A stretch of DNA of 64,000 bases, from contig OZ022349.1 of the NCBI GenBank assembly GCA_963989245.1, positions 6,605,236 through 6,669,235 of the forward strand. The letters run 5' to 3'. The notes under the pieces were generated by a model, which saw only the letters and a list, made by a program, of their open reading frames with translations, had not been told where the DNA came from and did no database searches. The DNA is from Nansenia antarctica (lineage: Eukaryota > Chordata > Actinopteri > Argentiniformes > Microstomatidae). The position numbers were made by a program, and so were the translations under genes. Positions 1-10,867 of the stretch are shown here, one piece after another (the first letter of the stretch is position 1; each line of letters opens with the position of its first letter).

Positions 1-450
1 GACGAAATCACGTCCCCGTGTTCACTGTCCTCTGACTCCTGGATAAATCGAGATGGAGGTTTTGACACCCTCAATGATTTCCGAGACATTTTTAATAATA
101 ATAATAATACTTGTTTACCCTCGAGAGATAGCAAAGACTATTTCATCGTTTCCAAAGCTTCAGAATAGGTTAGGGAACAATTTTTACGCTAGCAAACATT
201 TTTGTAAACCTCCTCCATTTTGTAAAACTCCTCCTCCGCCTTCACTGTGCGTAAACGACTCTGAGAATGTCGTCACGTCACATTTTACCGTAATACCCTA
301 TATGTTGGTTGAAGTGCAACATCTCAGCTTTCAGGGACAGTTGGAATTTTTTCGATAGCACAAACCGTTTAGAAATTACGGTAATTACAATGTTGTGTGC
401 GGATTTGTGCCGGCGGTGTTACATTTCGGCGCAGAAGGGTTTTAAACATG
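1..450 (-). mobile_element. 5' end of a second piggyBac-type element, partial
   Basis: Bases 1-440 repeat 5897-6339 almost base for base, including the ATG-bearing first exon of the piggyBac transposase (read on the minus strand) and its upstream leader. The similarity stops at the same GGCGCAGAAG end in both places. This copy therefore ends near 440, and the rest of its transposase would lie left of the window. A TTAA-containing stretch follows the end, as piggyBac targets require, but the exact junction is unclear (GGGTTTTAAA). The other copy has TTAA directly at the end. Confidence 0.6.
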
Positions 451-1556
451 TCAGGGGAATGTTTTTAGTGAGGGGAGAGGTCTCTCTGATTCAAGTTTGT
501 TTCATATCATCATTAAAGCATTTTACACTGACCTTGATTGTGAGGTGTGAATCATAATGTCCTGATAAGTGGTGTTTCTAATCACTCTGATTTCACTACC
601 ATTTAGCATTGATCACTGCTTACATAACCTCAACCAGTTAACAAGAGATAATCACAGCCAACCTGAGCTCAAATGTGACAGGGTCTGGTGAAAAGGTCCC
701 CAAGTAAGGCAAGGGCTTCTTTCTTTTTGACAGATTATGGAAGTACAGATTGTAAACTTTCAAATGAGGTGTCATACATTGAAATCTAAATAGTTGAAGA
801 AGATATGCTTATTTGAATGTTTGTACACCTCAAACTAAAATACCAGAGAATATCGTTCTGAATCTAAACAGACGCGTTTGCTACCATCGCGTTTGCTAAT
901 CACTAAACACTGACCGACAGCAGATCTGGGATCAGCAAAAGAGCTTTTATTAAATGTCCCACAATTTACATATGAGGAGATCTTCCCAATGCAGAGCACT
1001 AGTCATAGAGGAATCACATTCTGCCTGTTGGATTAGGATTCATACTCTGAGCAAAGTAAGCAAGTAAGTGTAATGTCAACACAGCATTTATAACTACTAC
1101 AGGTTATGATAAAAAAAATCTTAATAATTTGACAGCCTTAATATTTTATATTTATGATTCTAATACCATAAGACTCACTTCCATGCCCCTGAGACACATT
1201 TAGTAACAAAAGAAAAAAGAAAGAAAATGCAGAATAAACAATAACAACTTTTTTTGTTTGTTTAAGAACTCAACATTCTTAAGATACAATCATGAATATA
1301 AATCATTCAATTATTGAAAATGATAGTGTCGTGGATTTATTTACCACACTTGTCATCAACTCTCTATAATTACTAGTGAGTCAGCATTTATATCAGCAAA
1401 TGTAATGAAGCCTTTTGTAAATGATTAACTATGTAATGAAGCCTTATGTAAATGATTAACTAAATGATTAACTATGTAATGAAGCCTTCTGTAAATGATT
1501 AACTATGTATCGAGCCTGTTATTGACTTTGGATCGCCCCCCACCCCCCACCCCTCC
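451..1556. other. AT-rich spacer, no gene seen; short tandem repeat near its end
   Basis: No coding pattern was recognised on either strand. From about 1401 to 1510 there are three imperfect copies of a roughly 35-bp unit (TGTAATGAAGCCTT.TGTAAATGATTAACTA), a local tandem duplication. A C-rich run (CCCCCCACCCCCCACCCC) lies just before the SPRY exon. Confidence 0.5.
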
Positions 1557-2107
1557 TCACTGGGATGACATCACGGTCAGAGATACCTCTGATTGGCAGA
1601 TCTGTATATCAGGGTGTTTAGCATCACCAGCTGGTCCAAAACAGAAGATGGGGAACAGTCTCTCAGTGAAGGTGTGTTTATAAGTGTGGATGAGTGTCTT
1701 GTCTTCAGGGTCGTAGAAGGACACCTCCCCCTTGTTGTAGTCCAGCTGTACTCTGATCCTCTGGGGTCTCCTCTTCAGAGTGATTGTGTTACACCTTCCA
1801 TCTGTATACTTACCATCCCTCTGTAGTATAGCCCAGATTCCATACTGTGGTGATGCTCGTACCTCCCCCTTTCTGTCACGGGACTCTTTAACCACACCCA
1901 TGTTCCAGTCAGGATGGTCCCCCACCTCCACCTCCCAGCTGTGCTCTCCTGAGATGAACCCCTCAGAGCCCAGAACATTAACATACTTCATGAACCGTTC
2001 TGGGTTGTCAGGCAGCTGCTGCCTTGACCCTCTCCATCTCACACTGGTCAGATCATCAGACAGAGAGAGCCGGGGATATGCAGTGTTGGGGTCCAGAATC
2101 ACAGCAG
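1557..2107 (-). CDS. PRY-SPRY (B30.2) domain exon, NLR/TRIM-like, partial gene
   Basis: About 180 codons form one complete PRY-SPRY (B30.2) domain. The PRY part opens with LDPNTAYPRLSLSDD. The SPRY part has the typical WEVEVGD motif, a YGIWAI segment, a VSFYDPEDKTLIHTY segment and a PIFCFGPAG end. In fish this is usually the last exon of TRIM E3 ligases, fintrims or NLR immune receptors, where it binds the ligand. A plausible splice acceptor (TTTTAAAG) precedes it at about 2108. No RING, B-box, coiled coil or NACHT exon was found upstream on the minus strand before the unrelated Myb/SANT gene starts. This is either an orphan exon of a duplicated gene or a truncated copy. The frame is open to its stop. 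Confidence 0.75.
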
Positions 2108-2386
2108 CTTTAAAACAAACACAGATGCATTCTACACATTATGCGCTGTACAATTTATTATATACAATATATATTATGTATTATACATCTATTAATGTTG
2201 TATTTCCAAGTTTTTATGCTACTGGCGTCTCTAGTAAACTCAGGAGATGATCTACCATCCTCCTTTATACAAAAACGCTACTCTGAGCTATGTGACTGAT
2301 CCCCTTTGCCAACAAGCTTGCTACACTGACAAACATTTTGGATACGGGCGCCAAGCTATCCTCATATCCTTCATTTATCCAAGCAT

Positions 2387-3467
2387 TTACGGTAGAACAA
2401 ACAAAAACTCTTTCAATGACAGCGCTTTCCACACAAACTTCCTTCCAGACTGCATTCTCTTCATGGCGTTTTCATTGGTGTTGGAGATGAGGGAATCTAG
2501 CGTCATTGATGGTCTTTGCCCCATCACCTCATCCATGACATCGAACCACTTCCAGCTAGCAGCAGTGGCCTCTCCTCCCTCTGTGCTGACCCCTGTCCGA
2601 GGGGGTCTGAACTTCAGTTCCTACAAAATAACATACACAAGGGTAATCAGATTGATCATTATTTAGTTAAACATTTCATTTTGATATTTCAACTTACCTT
2701 ATATTTCTTATTTAGGTTAATCCATTTGGTCTTGAGACACAAAGCCTCCACCCTGCCCTCCAGGCCATGCTCCTTGATGAATGTCCTATACAACCATAAC
2801 ATTGGTCAAACATTGGCATAAACCTTTGACAGGGGATAAGCACGTATGTGAAAATCTACCACCCACAGATTATAGATTTGTTAAAAATTCACCAGTCACT
2901 AAATGGTAAATCAAATCTACCAACGACTTTAGTAAGTAAGTAAAGCTTCATTTATATACCGCCTTTCGTACATGAAATGCAAACTCAACTCGCGCTTTAA
3001 CATTTACTAGCATATGGCTGATGGCTGGTGCTACTTTCCCACCCGTATGCACATGAAAATGACAACACATAAAACGTGATGTTCTTACTGAAAGCCAACC
3101 ATGGCAGCATTTCTCTTCCCGGTAAATATGTGATCATTCTTCCCCCTCCACCGAATCATGCTCTCCGTGTCTTCATCCGTCCCTTGAAACAACAATACGG
3201 CGTTAATAACCACGGCAGGTCAGGTTGTTGTAGCTACAGTAACGTTAGCTAGCTACAATGTTATTAGCTGTTATCAACTCGATAACCACTAAGCTAATGA
3301 TTATCATTATGTAGGGCTTGCAGGCAAGTCGAGCGGTAGATACAATTTCAACAACAATAAAGATATGTTCATTATGAATAATTCAAATGCTTTTTTTTAC
3401 CACAAGTCGTATAGTTTGGTTACTCACATTTGTATGAACGCCCTCCCGCCGCTTCTCTGTCCGCCAT
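2387..3467 (-). CDS. Myb/SANT-like DNA-binding protein, four exons, 151 residues
   Basis: I assembled this gene by eye from splice sites. Exons on the minus strand are 3467-3428 (ATG, donor GTGAGT), 3182-3089, 2785-2698 (donor GTAAGT) and 2620-2387 (stop TAA). The lengths 40+94+88+234 give 456 bp, exactly 152 codons. The junctions join into a Myb/SANT-like domain: YKWTDEDTESMIRWR, then NDHIFTGKRNAAMVGFQ, then a helix with KEHGLEGRVEAL and LNKKYKELKFRPP. The tail TGVSTEGGEA and WFDVMDEVMGQRPS is typical of the fish Myb/SANT-like (MSANTD / Harbinger-associated Myb) family, which binds DNA through a trihelix. The function of this member is unknown. It may be a host gene or the accessory protein of a PIF/Harbinger transposon, but no Harbinger nuclease was seen nearby. 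A LINE fragment begins within about 8 bp upstream of the ATG, so the original promoter may be displaced. Confidence 0.7.
2930..2998. repeat. LINE/SINE 3' tail (GTAAGTAAAG...GCGCTTT)
   Basis: The sequence GTAAGTAAGTAAAGCTTCATTTATATACCGCC... resembles the tail seen at 24,285-24,350 and 34,212-34,280. It is a short dispersed repeat end with no coding content, lying in intron 2 of the Myb/SANT-like gene. Confidence 0.5.
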
Positions 3468-3470
3468 GGT

Positions 3471-3735
3471 TTCAGAGACTGAAGAAAATTGGGCATACCC
3501 TTAGGAAGGACTCCAACAACATCACTAGACAGGCCTTGGACTACAACCCGCAAGGGAAGAGGAAAGCTGGAAGGCCGAAAAACACCTGGAGACGTTCCAC
3601 ACTCCAAGACCTGAAGAACATCGGGGTGAGCTGGCAAGAAACAAAGGCCCAGGCCTAAAAGAGAGTGAGATGGAGAGCTCTGGTGGACGCCCTATGCCCC
3701 TCAACGGGGTGAAGAGGACTAACTAACTAACTATA
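3471..3735 (+). mobile_element. 3' end of a non-LTR retrotransposon (RT C-terminus)
   Basis: This stretch encodes the far C-terminus of a LINE-type endonuclease-reverse transcriptase polyprotein. It has the recognisable GKRKAGRPKNTWRR motif, a short helix, and a WRALVDALCPS end after one stop codon. It finishes in a short tandem tail (ACTA repeated), typical of RTE/Nimb-like elements. Only about 260 bp survive, so it is a 5'-truncated copy. It sits between the start of the Myb/SANT gene and the 3' end of the piggyBac transposase. Confidence 0.6.
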
Positions 3736-3739
3736 TACA

Positions 3740-6339
3740 GACAGGCCTACTGTACTCAGTCGTGGTACAGAGTGAAACAGTTCCTGTCGAGTTGAAGGCA
3801 GAGGCCCACACCACACTCTCTACATCTCCAAGGAGTGTTTCTTTTGCACAGAGTGCACCTCTTTCTCCCCAGGGTGGCTCTCACGGTCTTGCCCTTCCCC
3901 TGACCGTCGCTCACAGGGACAGGGAAATGGCCCTGGCTGGGGGTCCTCTCCGGCCTGCCATGCAGTGGCACTCCCAGGAGCTGGGCAGTCAGCTGCTCCT
4001 GGAAGTCCTGGCGTGTCATGTGTCCCTGAAACAAAATCAGAATCAGATTTACTCTTGCCGGGGGTTTTCACACATACATGTAATTTGCTTTGGAATGTTG
4101 GTGCATAACAATAAGTAGACAAGCATACAAAGGGTGCAAGGACAAGACAGGACAGTGCAAAATACAGAAGAGTACAATTACATACCTCCTGCTTGCTTTT
4201 ACATAGCTCCTTGTGGACTATGTAGCTGTTTGTCATACTAATGTCCACAAAGTGCTGGAACACAGTAATAGGCCACCGCCTGGTTTTGCGGTGGACAGAG
4301 TTTGTCCCCAGCATCTGGTCAGATGTATCAACACCCCCCATGTACTTATTATACTCCCCGACAGCTGTGGGCCTGGGGATGGGGACCCTCTCATTTTGTC
4401 CATCAGCTAGATAGATAGGAGAGAAAAGGAGGGTGCACATTGTCACAATGGTAATTCAATGTGTTTTGCTCCTGTCATTTATTCATCAACTGACAAAAGG
4501 TTACATTACAGCATTATGTCAATACCTGTCTTCTGCCAGCGCAGTACCGTCTCGCCAGTGTAGACTGGATGGACATTGGTGCACATGGACACCTCTCTCG
4601 TGTCCATCCACTTTACAAAGAGCAGGTTACCATCCCTGATCCACCGGATGGTTCCTCGTGGTGACCTTTGAGGTGTTTCAAACAAAAAGTGCATTACAAA
4701 TAAAATCAAATGTATTATTACTATTATTATTCTGTCTAGATAGTATTATTACTGTTATTACCTTTTACACACAGCATTCTCCTGAGAGGATGGAGTGCCA
4801 ACTCTACCCTGCCGGTAGGTTCCACATGCCCCAAATCCCTGCTGGCCGAGGTGTCTGAAGAGGGCTGGGCTGGTGTAGTAGTTATCACAATATATGTGAT
4901 AACCAGAGCCCAGGAAGTTCTTGTTCACCAGGTCAGCCACAACATCAAACGACAGACCCTTCCCAGTGGCAAACTTGGACTTGCCGGTGTAGAGCCTGTA
5001 GTCGATGGTATAGCCATTTACATCGGCAAGAACAAAAAACTTCAGCCCCCACTTGGTGGGCTTTGCCCTCATGTACTGTTTTATGGACAACCGGGCCTTG
5101 GTGGCGACCATCCTCTCATCGACAGAGATGTGTTGCCTGGGATGGTAAATGGCCATGCAGCGGTTCCTGATCATGCCATTCAGTGGCCTGACCCGGTGGA
5201 GGAGGTCATATTCTTCAGTGCCCCTTTTTCTGTCATTCTCCACATCTTCAGTTGGATCGCTCATGTGGAGATTGGCAGAAATTGCCATGAAGCGGTCTCT
5301 GGGCATCATGGTGGCTGGAAACGGCACATGAAAGATGGTTTCTTTCCTCCAAAAATCTCTCACCTTGGGCAGGTGCAGCACCGCCATGTAAAGCATGATG
5401 CCCAGGTACTGCTTCATGTCTGCAGGGGTCAACTCTCTCCACACAAATGTTTTGCCATTCTCTTTATTCTTTGCTGCTTTGCTGTTTGTGTTGTTACACA
5501 GCACTCTCATTATCTCCTCATCAAAGAACTGTAAAAATATTTAGCCTGGGGATGGATTCCCAGTGTTGAGGGGGGGCTGAACTCCGGGGCTCCTTTTGGG
5601 AGCAAACCGTGGTGGTTTGGGGGCAATGTCAGGGTCTGCCTCCGTTTTCCAACCGGTTGCTCTGATTGGTGACCGGCTTCTGAAGCTGTCACCGCCGGCA
5701 CCGTGTGCACTCTCCCCCCTCTCAATACTTCCATTCCTCCCCTCAGAAGGCATGCTAAAAGTAATGTAGATAATATAACATAAGATTATAGCTTGAGTCT
5801 CATTCATCCCGAAGGAAAATATTATGCGAGTTACCCAAAAAGTTAGGCTACAAATGTGTTAGGCTACAACAAACAAACAAACAAAAAAAACTCACTCTGA
5901 CAATCACGTCCCCGTGTTCACTGTCCTCTGACTCCTGGATAAATCGAGATGGAGGTTTTGACACCCTCAATGATTTCCGAGACATTTTTAATAATAATAA
6001 TAATAATAATACTTGTTTACCCTCGAGAGATAGCAAAGACTATTTCATCGTTTCCAAAGCTTCAGAATAGGTTAGGGAACAATTTTTACGCTAGCAAACA
6101 TTTTTGTAAACCTCCTCCATTTTGTAAAACTCCTCCTCCGCCTTCATTGTGCGTAAACGACTCTGAGAATGTCGTCACGTTACATTTTACCGTAATACCC
6201 TATATGTTGGTTCAAGTGCAACATCTCAGCTTTCAGGGACAGTTGGAATTTTTTCGATAGCTCAAACCGTTTAGAAATTACGGTAATTACAATGTTGTGT
6301 GCGGATTTGTGCCGGCGGCGTTACATTTCGGCGCAGAAG
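3740..6339 (-). mobile_element. piggyBac-family DNA transposon
   Basis: The element runs on the minus strand. Its 5' end at 6339 abuts a TTAA at 6340-6343, the obligate piggyBac target. The inner part carries the multi-exon transposase. No matching TTAA end was found at the left. The coding region ends at 3756 and LINE tail sequence begins almost at once, so the 3' terminal repeat is probably lost. Bases 5897-6339 are duplicated at 1-440. Confidence 0.7.
3756..5985 (-). pseudogene. piggyBac transposase (PGBD-like), multi-exon, one in-frame stop
   Basis: This is a DDE_Tnp_1_7-type transposase. Exons on the minus strand are about 5985-5895 (MSRKSLRV start), 5753-4762, 4665-4526, 4406-4186 and 4025-3756. 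Most junctions have good GT-AG sites (GTATGT donor at 4185, TTTGTTTCAG acceptor before 4025). The core shows the WRELTPADMKQYLGIML helix, a FFVLADVNGY strand, YHIYCDNYYTS (catalytic Asp region) and YNKYMGGVDTSDQM. The C-terminus is a cysteine-rich CTLCKR..CRECGVGLC zinc-binding domain. A single TAA at 5541-5543 breaks exon 2. The frame is open on both sides and no splice sites flank it, so this looks like a nonsense mutation. The intron at 4026-4185 holds a dispersed LINE/SINE tail (AATCAGAATCAGATTTACT...). Good introns in a transposase raise the question of domestication, but the stop argues against a working protein. Confidence 0.8.
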
Positions 6340-6343
6340 TTAA

Positions 6344-7731
6344 GGGATGCTGTTCACTAACTGCAACATCGTCAGAACTCTTTTCATCTTTCGGATTGAT
6401 TAAATTCAGCAATAAGCAGAGAGAGACTGACTAACTGAATGGTTTGCAAAGTAAAGGCAACATACTTTTCACAATCAATCACGGATGCTTCTTCATGCAG
6501 GTAAATGTGGAATGGCACACGGTAATATAGCCTACCATACACATCCATTTTAAACTTGGTACCGTCCCGATGAATCAGCCAATCCGCTGGCTGTCGCTGC
6601 TTTCACTGAAAAATGTCTATCTTGAAACAGAACGAGTCACCGGCTCCTCGTCTGAGTCGTCTGATATGGTGATGAACTGCCGCTCCAGGATGCTGACGTC
6701 CTCGTCGTGTTCGTCGGGGACCAGGACGCGGCTGCTGGGGTTCAGGTGGAAAGACTGGATGCTCTCCCGCTTTCTACTCCCACTTCTACCAGGCCAAAAT
6801 GGTGGCGTTAAGGACCATTACTGGGATTTCCGGGTTGTTTGACGTCCACTACCGGAGCTCTATAGGGGCCTAATTATGGTAGTGCTGGGGACACATGGGG
6901 AGGGGGAGAGGGTTAACTGGTGAAGGTGGACTGTACATACTGTATGTATATGTACATATATTATAATCCCCTTTTTAGTGTTAATTAGAGCTGAACTGCA
7001 CGTTGATGTCCACTGATGCAGGTTAAAAAACCTGGATTAAGAAAGATACATTTAAATAAGATATAGGCTATAGTGACTAGGTTTAGGCTACTAAGGCGAG
7101 TTCAAGGGCAAAGTTAATGGATGAGAACTAGATTAGAGCTACATAGCTATGATGAATACAATACTGGTGCTAGTCTGTTTGAACTCTGCTAGCTAGCTGC
7201 TGTTAGCTTAGCTGATTGTTGAATAGTCATATCACAGTAGTCCTCCTGGGCTAGCTGCTGTTAGCTCTACTACATACAGCTGCTAAGTTGACCACAGTGA
7301 CTTGTTCCATTTGATCAGCTGCCCAGGAGGTTTGAGGAGCATCTGAACTCTCCATGTCATCAACACACAGCTACTGACACACCATCATCACCCATCAACA
7401 TCCATCATGATTAAGAATGTCTATGTAAGAGTGTGACATTTCTTTGGCTGGATTCTCAATCCCCCCGCAAAAGACACTCCCCGTTCTTCTCCCCGCGGTG
7501 ATGGTTATGGTTACGCAGCTGATGCGTTTCTCCTTCCCCCAACCTTCTCCTGCGTCACTCTCAGCTCCAGGTCCATGCATCCACGTGGCAAACGTTGAAA
7601 TAAATTGAGTCAGTGCGTTAGCGAACTCTGCCGTTTTTGCTTTATACTGTACCATAAGGTCATATAGCCTACCATACACATCCATGTTAAACTTGGTACT
7701 GTTGGGAGGTTGGGTGGTGGGAGGGGTTGGG
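6344..7731. other. Spacer with orphan open frames and a duplicated 36-bp motif
   Basis: No clear gene. On the minus strand from about 6790 to 6620 there is an open frame with biased composition (HLNPSSRVLVPDEHDED, then an acidic ITISDDSDEE stretch) ending in a stop. It may be an orphan terminal exon, but I do not recognise it. The motif ATATAGCCTACCATACACAT occurs twice (about 6528 and 7661), each time opening a minus-strand frame MDVYGRLY, so part of this region is duplicated. TAGCTGCTGTTAGCT motifs at 7190-7270 are common spacer repeats. Confidence 0.35.
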
Positions 7732-7991
7732 TGTTATAAACAGTTCGTTTAGGACTCTCTGTCGGTCCCACGAGAACTTACTTCCTGTTCTCAGACTCGT
7801 TATCAATGTTATGACTATGTTAACAATATATCAATTGTACTATGTGAGAGTTTTGTGTCAGTCATTGGAAGCTTCCCATTGAGAAGTTGACTGTCCGCTC
7901 TAGAGCTGTAAAATATCATTTTCTTCAATAAATACTATACCTAGATTTATAGCAAGTTCCTATCTTGAGTCTCATTAATTAATCCACGACA
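7732..7991 (+). repeat. Solo or 3' long terminal repeat, 260 bp
   Basis: A polypurine-rich tract (GGTGGGAGGGGTTGGG) is followed by TGTTATAAACAG. There is a central AATAAA polyadenylation signal (about 7929) and the end CCACGACA, so the block starts TG and ends CA like an LTR on the plus strand. No matching internal region is present to the left, and the flanking five bases do not match exactly. This may be the 3' LTR of a deleted element. It is identified by structure, not homology. Confidence 0.5.
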
Positions 7992-8192
7992 GTAGGAGGG
8001 AGGGAGAGATACAGTATGTCTATCAGGCAGGGGAAGATGGAGCAGAGTGCATGGAGGAGGTACAGAGTGAGGAAAAAAAGAGGGGGAGGGAGTGAGGGAG
8101 AGAGAGAAAGAAAGACACAGGGAGGGAGGGAGGGAGAAAGATGCAGTGTTTAAACTCACCCCGTCCCAGAGAGGATCAGTGTTTAAACTCAC
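7992..8192. repeat. Purine-rich low-complexity tract and 31-bp tandem duplication
   Basis: Bases 7992-8140 are an imperfect (GGGA)n/(GA)n purine tract. At 8143-8192 the motif CAGTGTTTAAACTCACCC is repeated 31 bp apart. Read on the minus strand, each copy contains a GGTGAGT splice-donor consensus. Confidence 0.5.
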
Positions 8193-8377
8193 CCGTTCTT
8201 ATACATGAAGAGCAGCACCCTGACCCCGGCCGGAGCGCAGGTGACCTCCCTGACGTACTGCTCTCCGTTGATCTCCCTGAGCTGACTGAACCTCTGCCCG
8301 CTCCATCTGGCCCCTCTGGGCCTCCGTACCCCTGGGCTGACCCCCGCCTGGGACCTGACCCCCCCCCCGTGATGCAA
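8193..8377 (-). CDS. Candidate orphan exon with good splice donor, unidentified
   Basis: The minus strand has an open frame whose last part (FSQLREINGEQYVREV, then TCAPAGVRVLLFMYKNG) looks like folded-protein sequence. It ends exactly at a strong donor, GG|GTGAGT at 8192. The composition resembles a ubiquitin-like or doublecortin-like beta-grasp strand (VLLFMYKNG), but this is only an impression. No neighbouring exon was found that splices to it, so it may be an orphaned or duplicated exon. The upstream half is proline/glycine/arginine rich and may not be coding. Confidence 0.3.
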
Positions 8378-8659
8378 AAGCCCGGGAATGTTACGTGTGT
8401 AAAAAAAAGCTTCTATGTCAATAATGTCATGTATAACCTGATACCAGGATCACACACACACACACACGTTATTCACACACACACACACGTACAAAAATTG
8501 GTAATCATTGTGGGCGTATTTGATTGAATCCCTGTCCTTCTATTCATAATCGTTTTCAAACCATACTATCTTGTTTTATGTAGCCATTTATGCTCTCAAA
8601 ATGTTATATCACGGCCTCTGTAAAGTGAGGACTCCCCCCTCCCCAACCAGGTGATTAGA

Positions 8660-8730
8660 CTCGTCCTCATGACGTCATGTTGGATATAAAGCTGTCTCAC
8701 GCTGGAGGAGGCTCAGTCTGTCTCTCATGC
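8660..8730 (+). promoter_or_regulatory. Promoter-like block: palindromic CRE plus TATA box
   Basis: TGACGTCA (a full cyclic-AMP response element) at 8670-8677 is followed by GATATAAA at 8683-8690. An ATG at 8727 opens a 74-codon frame. The spacing suits a TATA promoter with a start site near 8715. The downstream frame runs into a TA microsatellite and is not recognisable, so what this would drive is unknown. It could be a relic LTR or host promoter. Confidence 0.3.
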
Positions 8731-8868
8731 TGGCGCGGGAGGCACTGCTGCCTGTGGCGTTGGCGGGAGTCCGCCTCCGAGAAGCCTCGAGCTCGCTGTT
8801 ATCCAGAGATATATATATCTGTTTAATATATATATATATACTTGGTCATCCAGGTCGGTTGGGCTCCG

Positions 8869-9085
8869 GTGTAGAATCCGCCGTCGGTATCCACCAAGGA
8901 CGTGTCGTCCATATAAGCAGAGTAAGCAGTGCTTACCCAACGAAAAAATAGATTTATATCATAAATACACGTGTACGAAAGTAGGATATAAATCTATCTC
9001 CAGTGTAGAATCCGCCGTCGGTATCCACCAAGGACGTGTCGTCCATATAAGCAGAGTAAGCAGTGCTTACCCAACGGAAAAAATA
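8869..9085. repeat. Direct duplication of a 76-bp segment
   Basis: The segment from GTGTAGAATCCGCCGTCGGT to GCTTACCCAACG occurs at about 8869-8943 and again at 9002-9077, nearly identical and followed by A-rich sequence each time. The two copies are separated by 58 bp containing a short palindrome (GATTTATATC...GATATAAATC). The minus-strand frame through the unit reads STAYSAYMDDTSLVDTDGG. I do not recognise the source. Confidence 0.5.
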
Positions 9086-10067
9086 AAAATGTCGATTTCG
9101 TAGACTGGAAAGGCCTGGTATCCACGTGGCTTTAGCTCCACCGCGAGTCTGTCGTCGGCAGCCACCACTCCGTGCCTCGACCAGGCAGCCAATGTCCCGC
9201 ACAGGGATTCCACCTCCTGTCTGTAACACTAACATGAATGTCATGTGACAAATGGGCAAATAATGTTAATTTTAACACTTTATTCTTTTAAGAACATACT
9301 GTACAAAACATCCTGTCAGCATAATAGACAAAGTAACAAGGGGACTATACACCATAGCTGACATTGTATCAGCGGCCCATGCCGGTATATACTGTACTGT
9401 AAATCAGAGGGTGCCAAGCACCACTAGTACTTTCAATAAGGGATAAGGGAACTTTTGGAACTTGGTAATGACAACTTAAACAAGCCATAGAAACTGCCTT
9501 GCAGAGCACCAATCTTGTCATTCAAAGATGAAATTTGACCTGTTACATAACACTTCCTAGTATAGCACTTACAGTACTGCACTGTGGAGCCTTAAAACAA
9601 GTTCAACCAGTTGAATCTCATGAATCTCATTATAACTTTAAAGTTCAAAAGACATGTCAGTGCACATACGCAGTCTAGGGCCCAGTGTGTGTGGATAGAG
9701 TATCAACTCTCTATAAACGTCCTAGCTGTTATCAAAGCCAAATAATTGTACTCTTGTGTATTAGATGTATTATTGTACATTGGTTGTGGACCCTGTATAT
9801 ATACCCTACATATACCAGGAGGAGGGAGTGTACATGTTGTCATACAAATGTTCATAACCCCTGTTTGATATGAACATCTCGGAGACGTTGAACATCTCGG
9901 CTATCACATAACCCAGACAATGTTGTGGTAGCGTGTCATAGACCCTGCCTCCTCCTCGGTGTGGAGGGGAGGTGTTAGTTACTGTGTTAACAACGTAACC
10001 TAAGCAGACCAGATCTACTGAGAGACTGACTGTGAGAGAACTGGTTACTCGCTGTGGAGGGGAGGTG
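9086..10067. other. Spacer, no gene recognised
   Basis: No coding or mobile-element signal strong enough to call. The motif GTGTGGAGGGGAGGTGTTA appears at about 9960 and again, varied, at 10054 just before the Kelch-like frame, so that piece may be locally duplicated. Confidence 0.4.
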
Positions 10068-10150
10068 TTATTACTACAATCTGGAGACCAACTCGTGGGA
10101 AGAGATCGCCACCAAGCCTCATGATGAAATAGGGTACCTGTCTCCCTGCG
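10068..10150 (+). pseudogene. Kelch-repeat-like exon fragment
   Basis: The plus strand encodes YYYNLETNSWEEIATKP followed by HDEIGYLSPC. It has the aromatic-N-x-x-T-N-S-W-E spacing of a Kelch beta-propeller blade. Only one blade is present, and no second Kelch exon or clear splice pair was found within several kilobases. It is best read as an orphan exon or pseudogene fragment of a Kelch protein. Coordinates are approximate. Confidence 0.35.
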
Positions 10151-10867
10151 TGTGATTTACACTCTGCCAATCTCAGACAGCATACAGTATGTCACTGCTC
10201 TATGTCAGTGCACAAGTACTGTCACAGAAGAGCTATGCCGTCCCTGTAAACTGCTGAGAAGTCGTTCTCACTGTAAGGAGTTTTTTTTTTTAAAGGGTGA
10301 AGAAAAGGGCGCAGGTTTCTGCAGTGTAGCTTACGTTCAAACAATTATTGATTTATTAGGTTATGAGTGAAATGAGGAAGAACACACTTGCAGTTTGAAC
10401 ATAATGAACTTTCTTGCGATTGTCTAAAGATTAACTTATCCAGTTTTGAAACAATGAATAGAGGTTCTTGTCTCCCTGATACAGATACATACAGATCCCT
10501 GTCAACGTGGCCCGTTTCGTATACCAGTTTAACTGTGGTGGAAATGACCAACATAAAATAGAGTCAGTTGGTTATCGGCAGACTACAATAACTTCCATCA
10601 AAAGAGATTAGAATTGTTTTGTATGAGGTTGATTGACTGGTGTGTGTAACACACTAATACAAGGTATAATTAGTGAAAACAAGAGGGAAGATTATAGCAC
10701 TAATTATTATTATTGTATAATCTGTATGCCACAATATCTATCCACCCTGTAGTTGTCCATATCCCAAAATAAACATCAAGACCATGCAGTAAATACAGCA
10801 CATAATTATCAGATCTCTCTATCCATCCTACTGTACCTATGTTCTGTACCTATGTTCATACAAATGT
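10151..10867. other. Spacer, nothing recognised
   Basis: AT-rich sequence without coding pattern, repeat structure or recognisable mobile-element ends. Confidence 0.4.

Noticed and set aside
4851..5534. 227-codon plus-strand frame
   Set aside because: It is the complement of the piggyBac core, which has clear family motifs on the minus strand.
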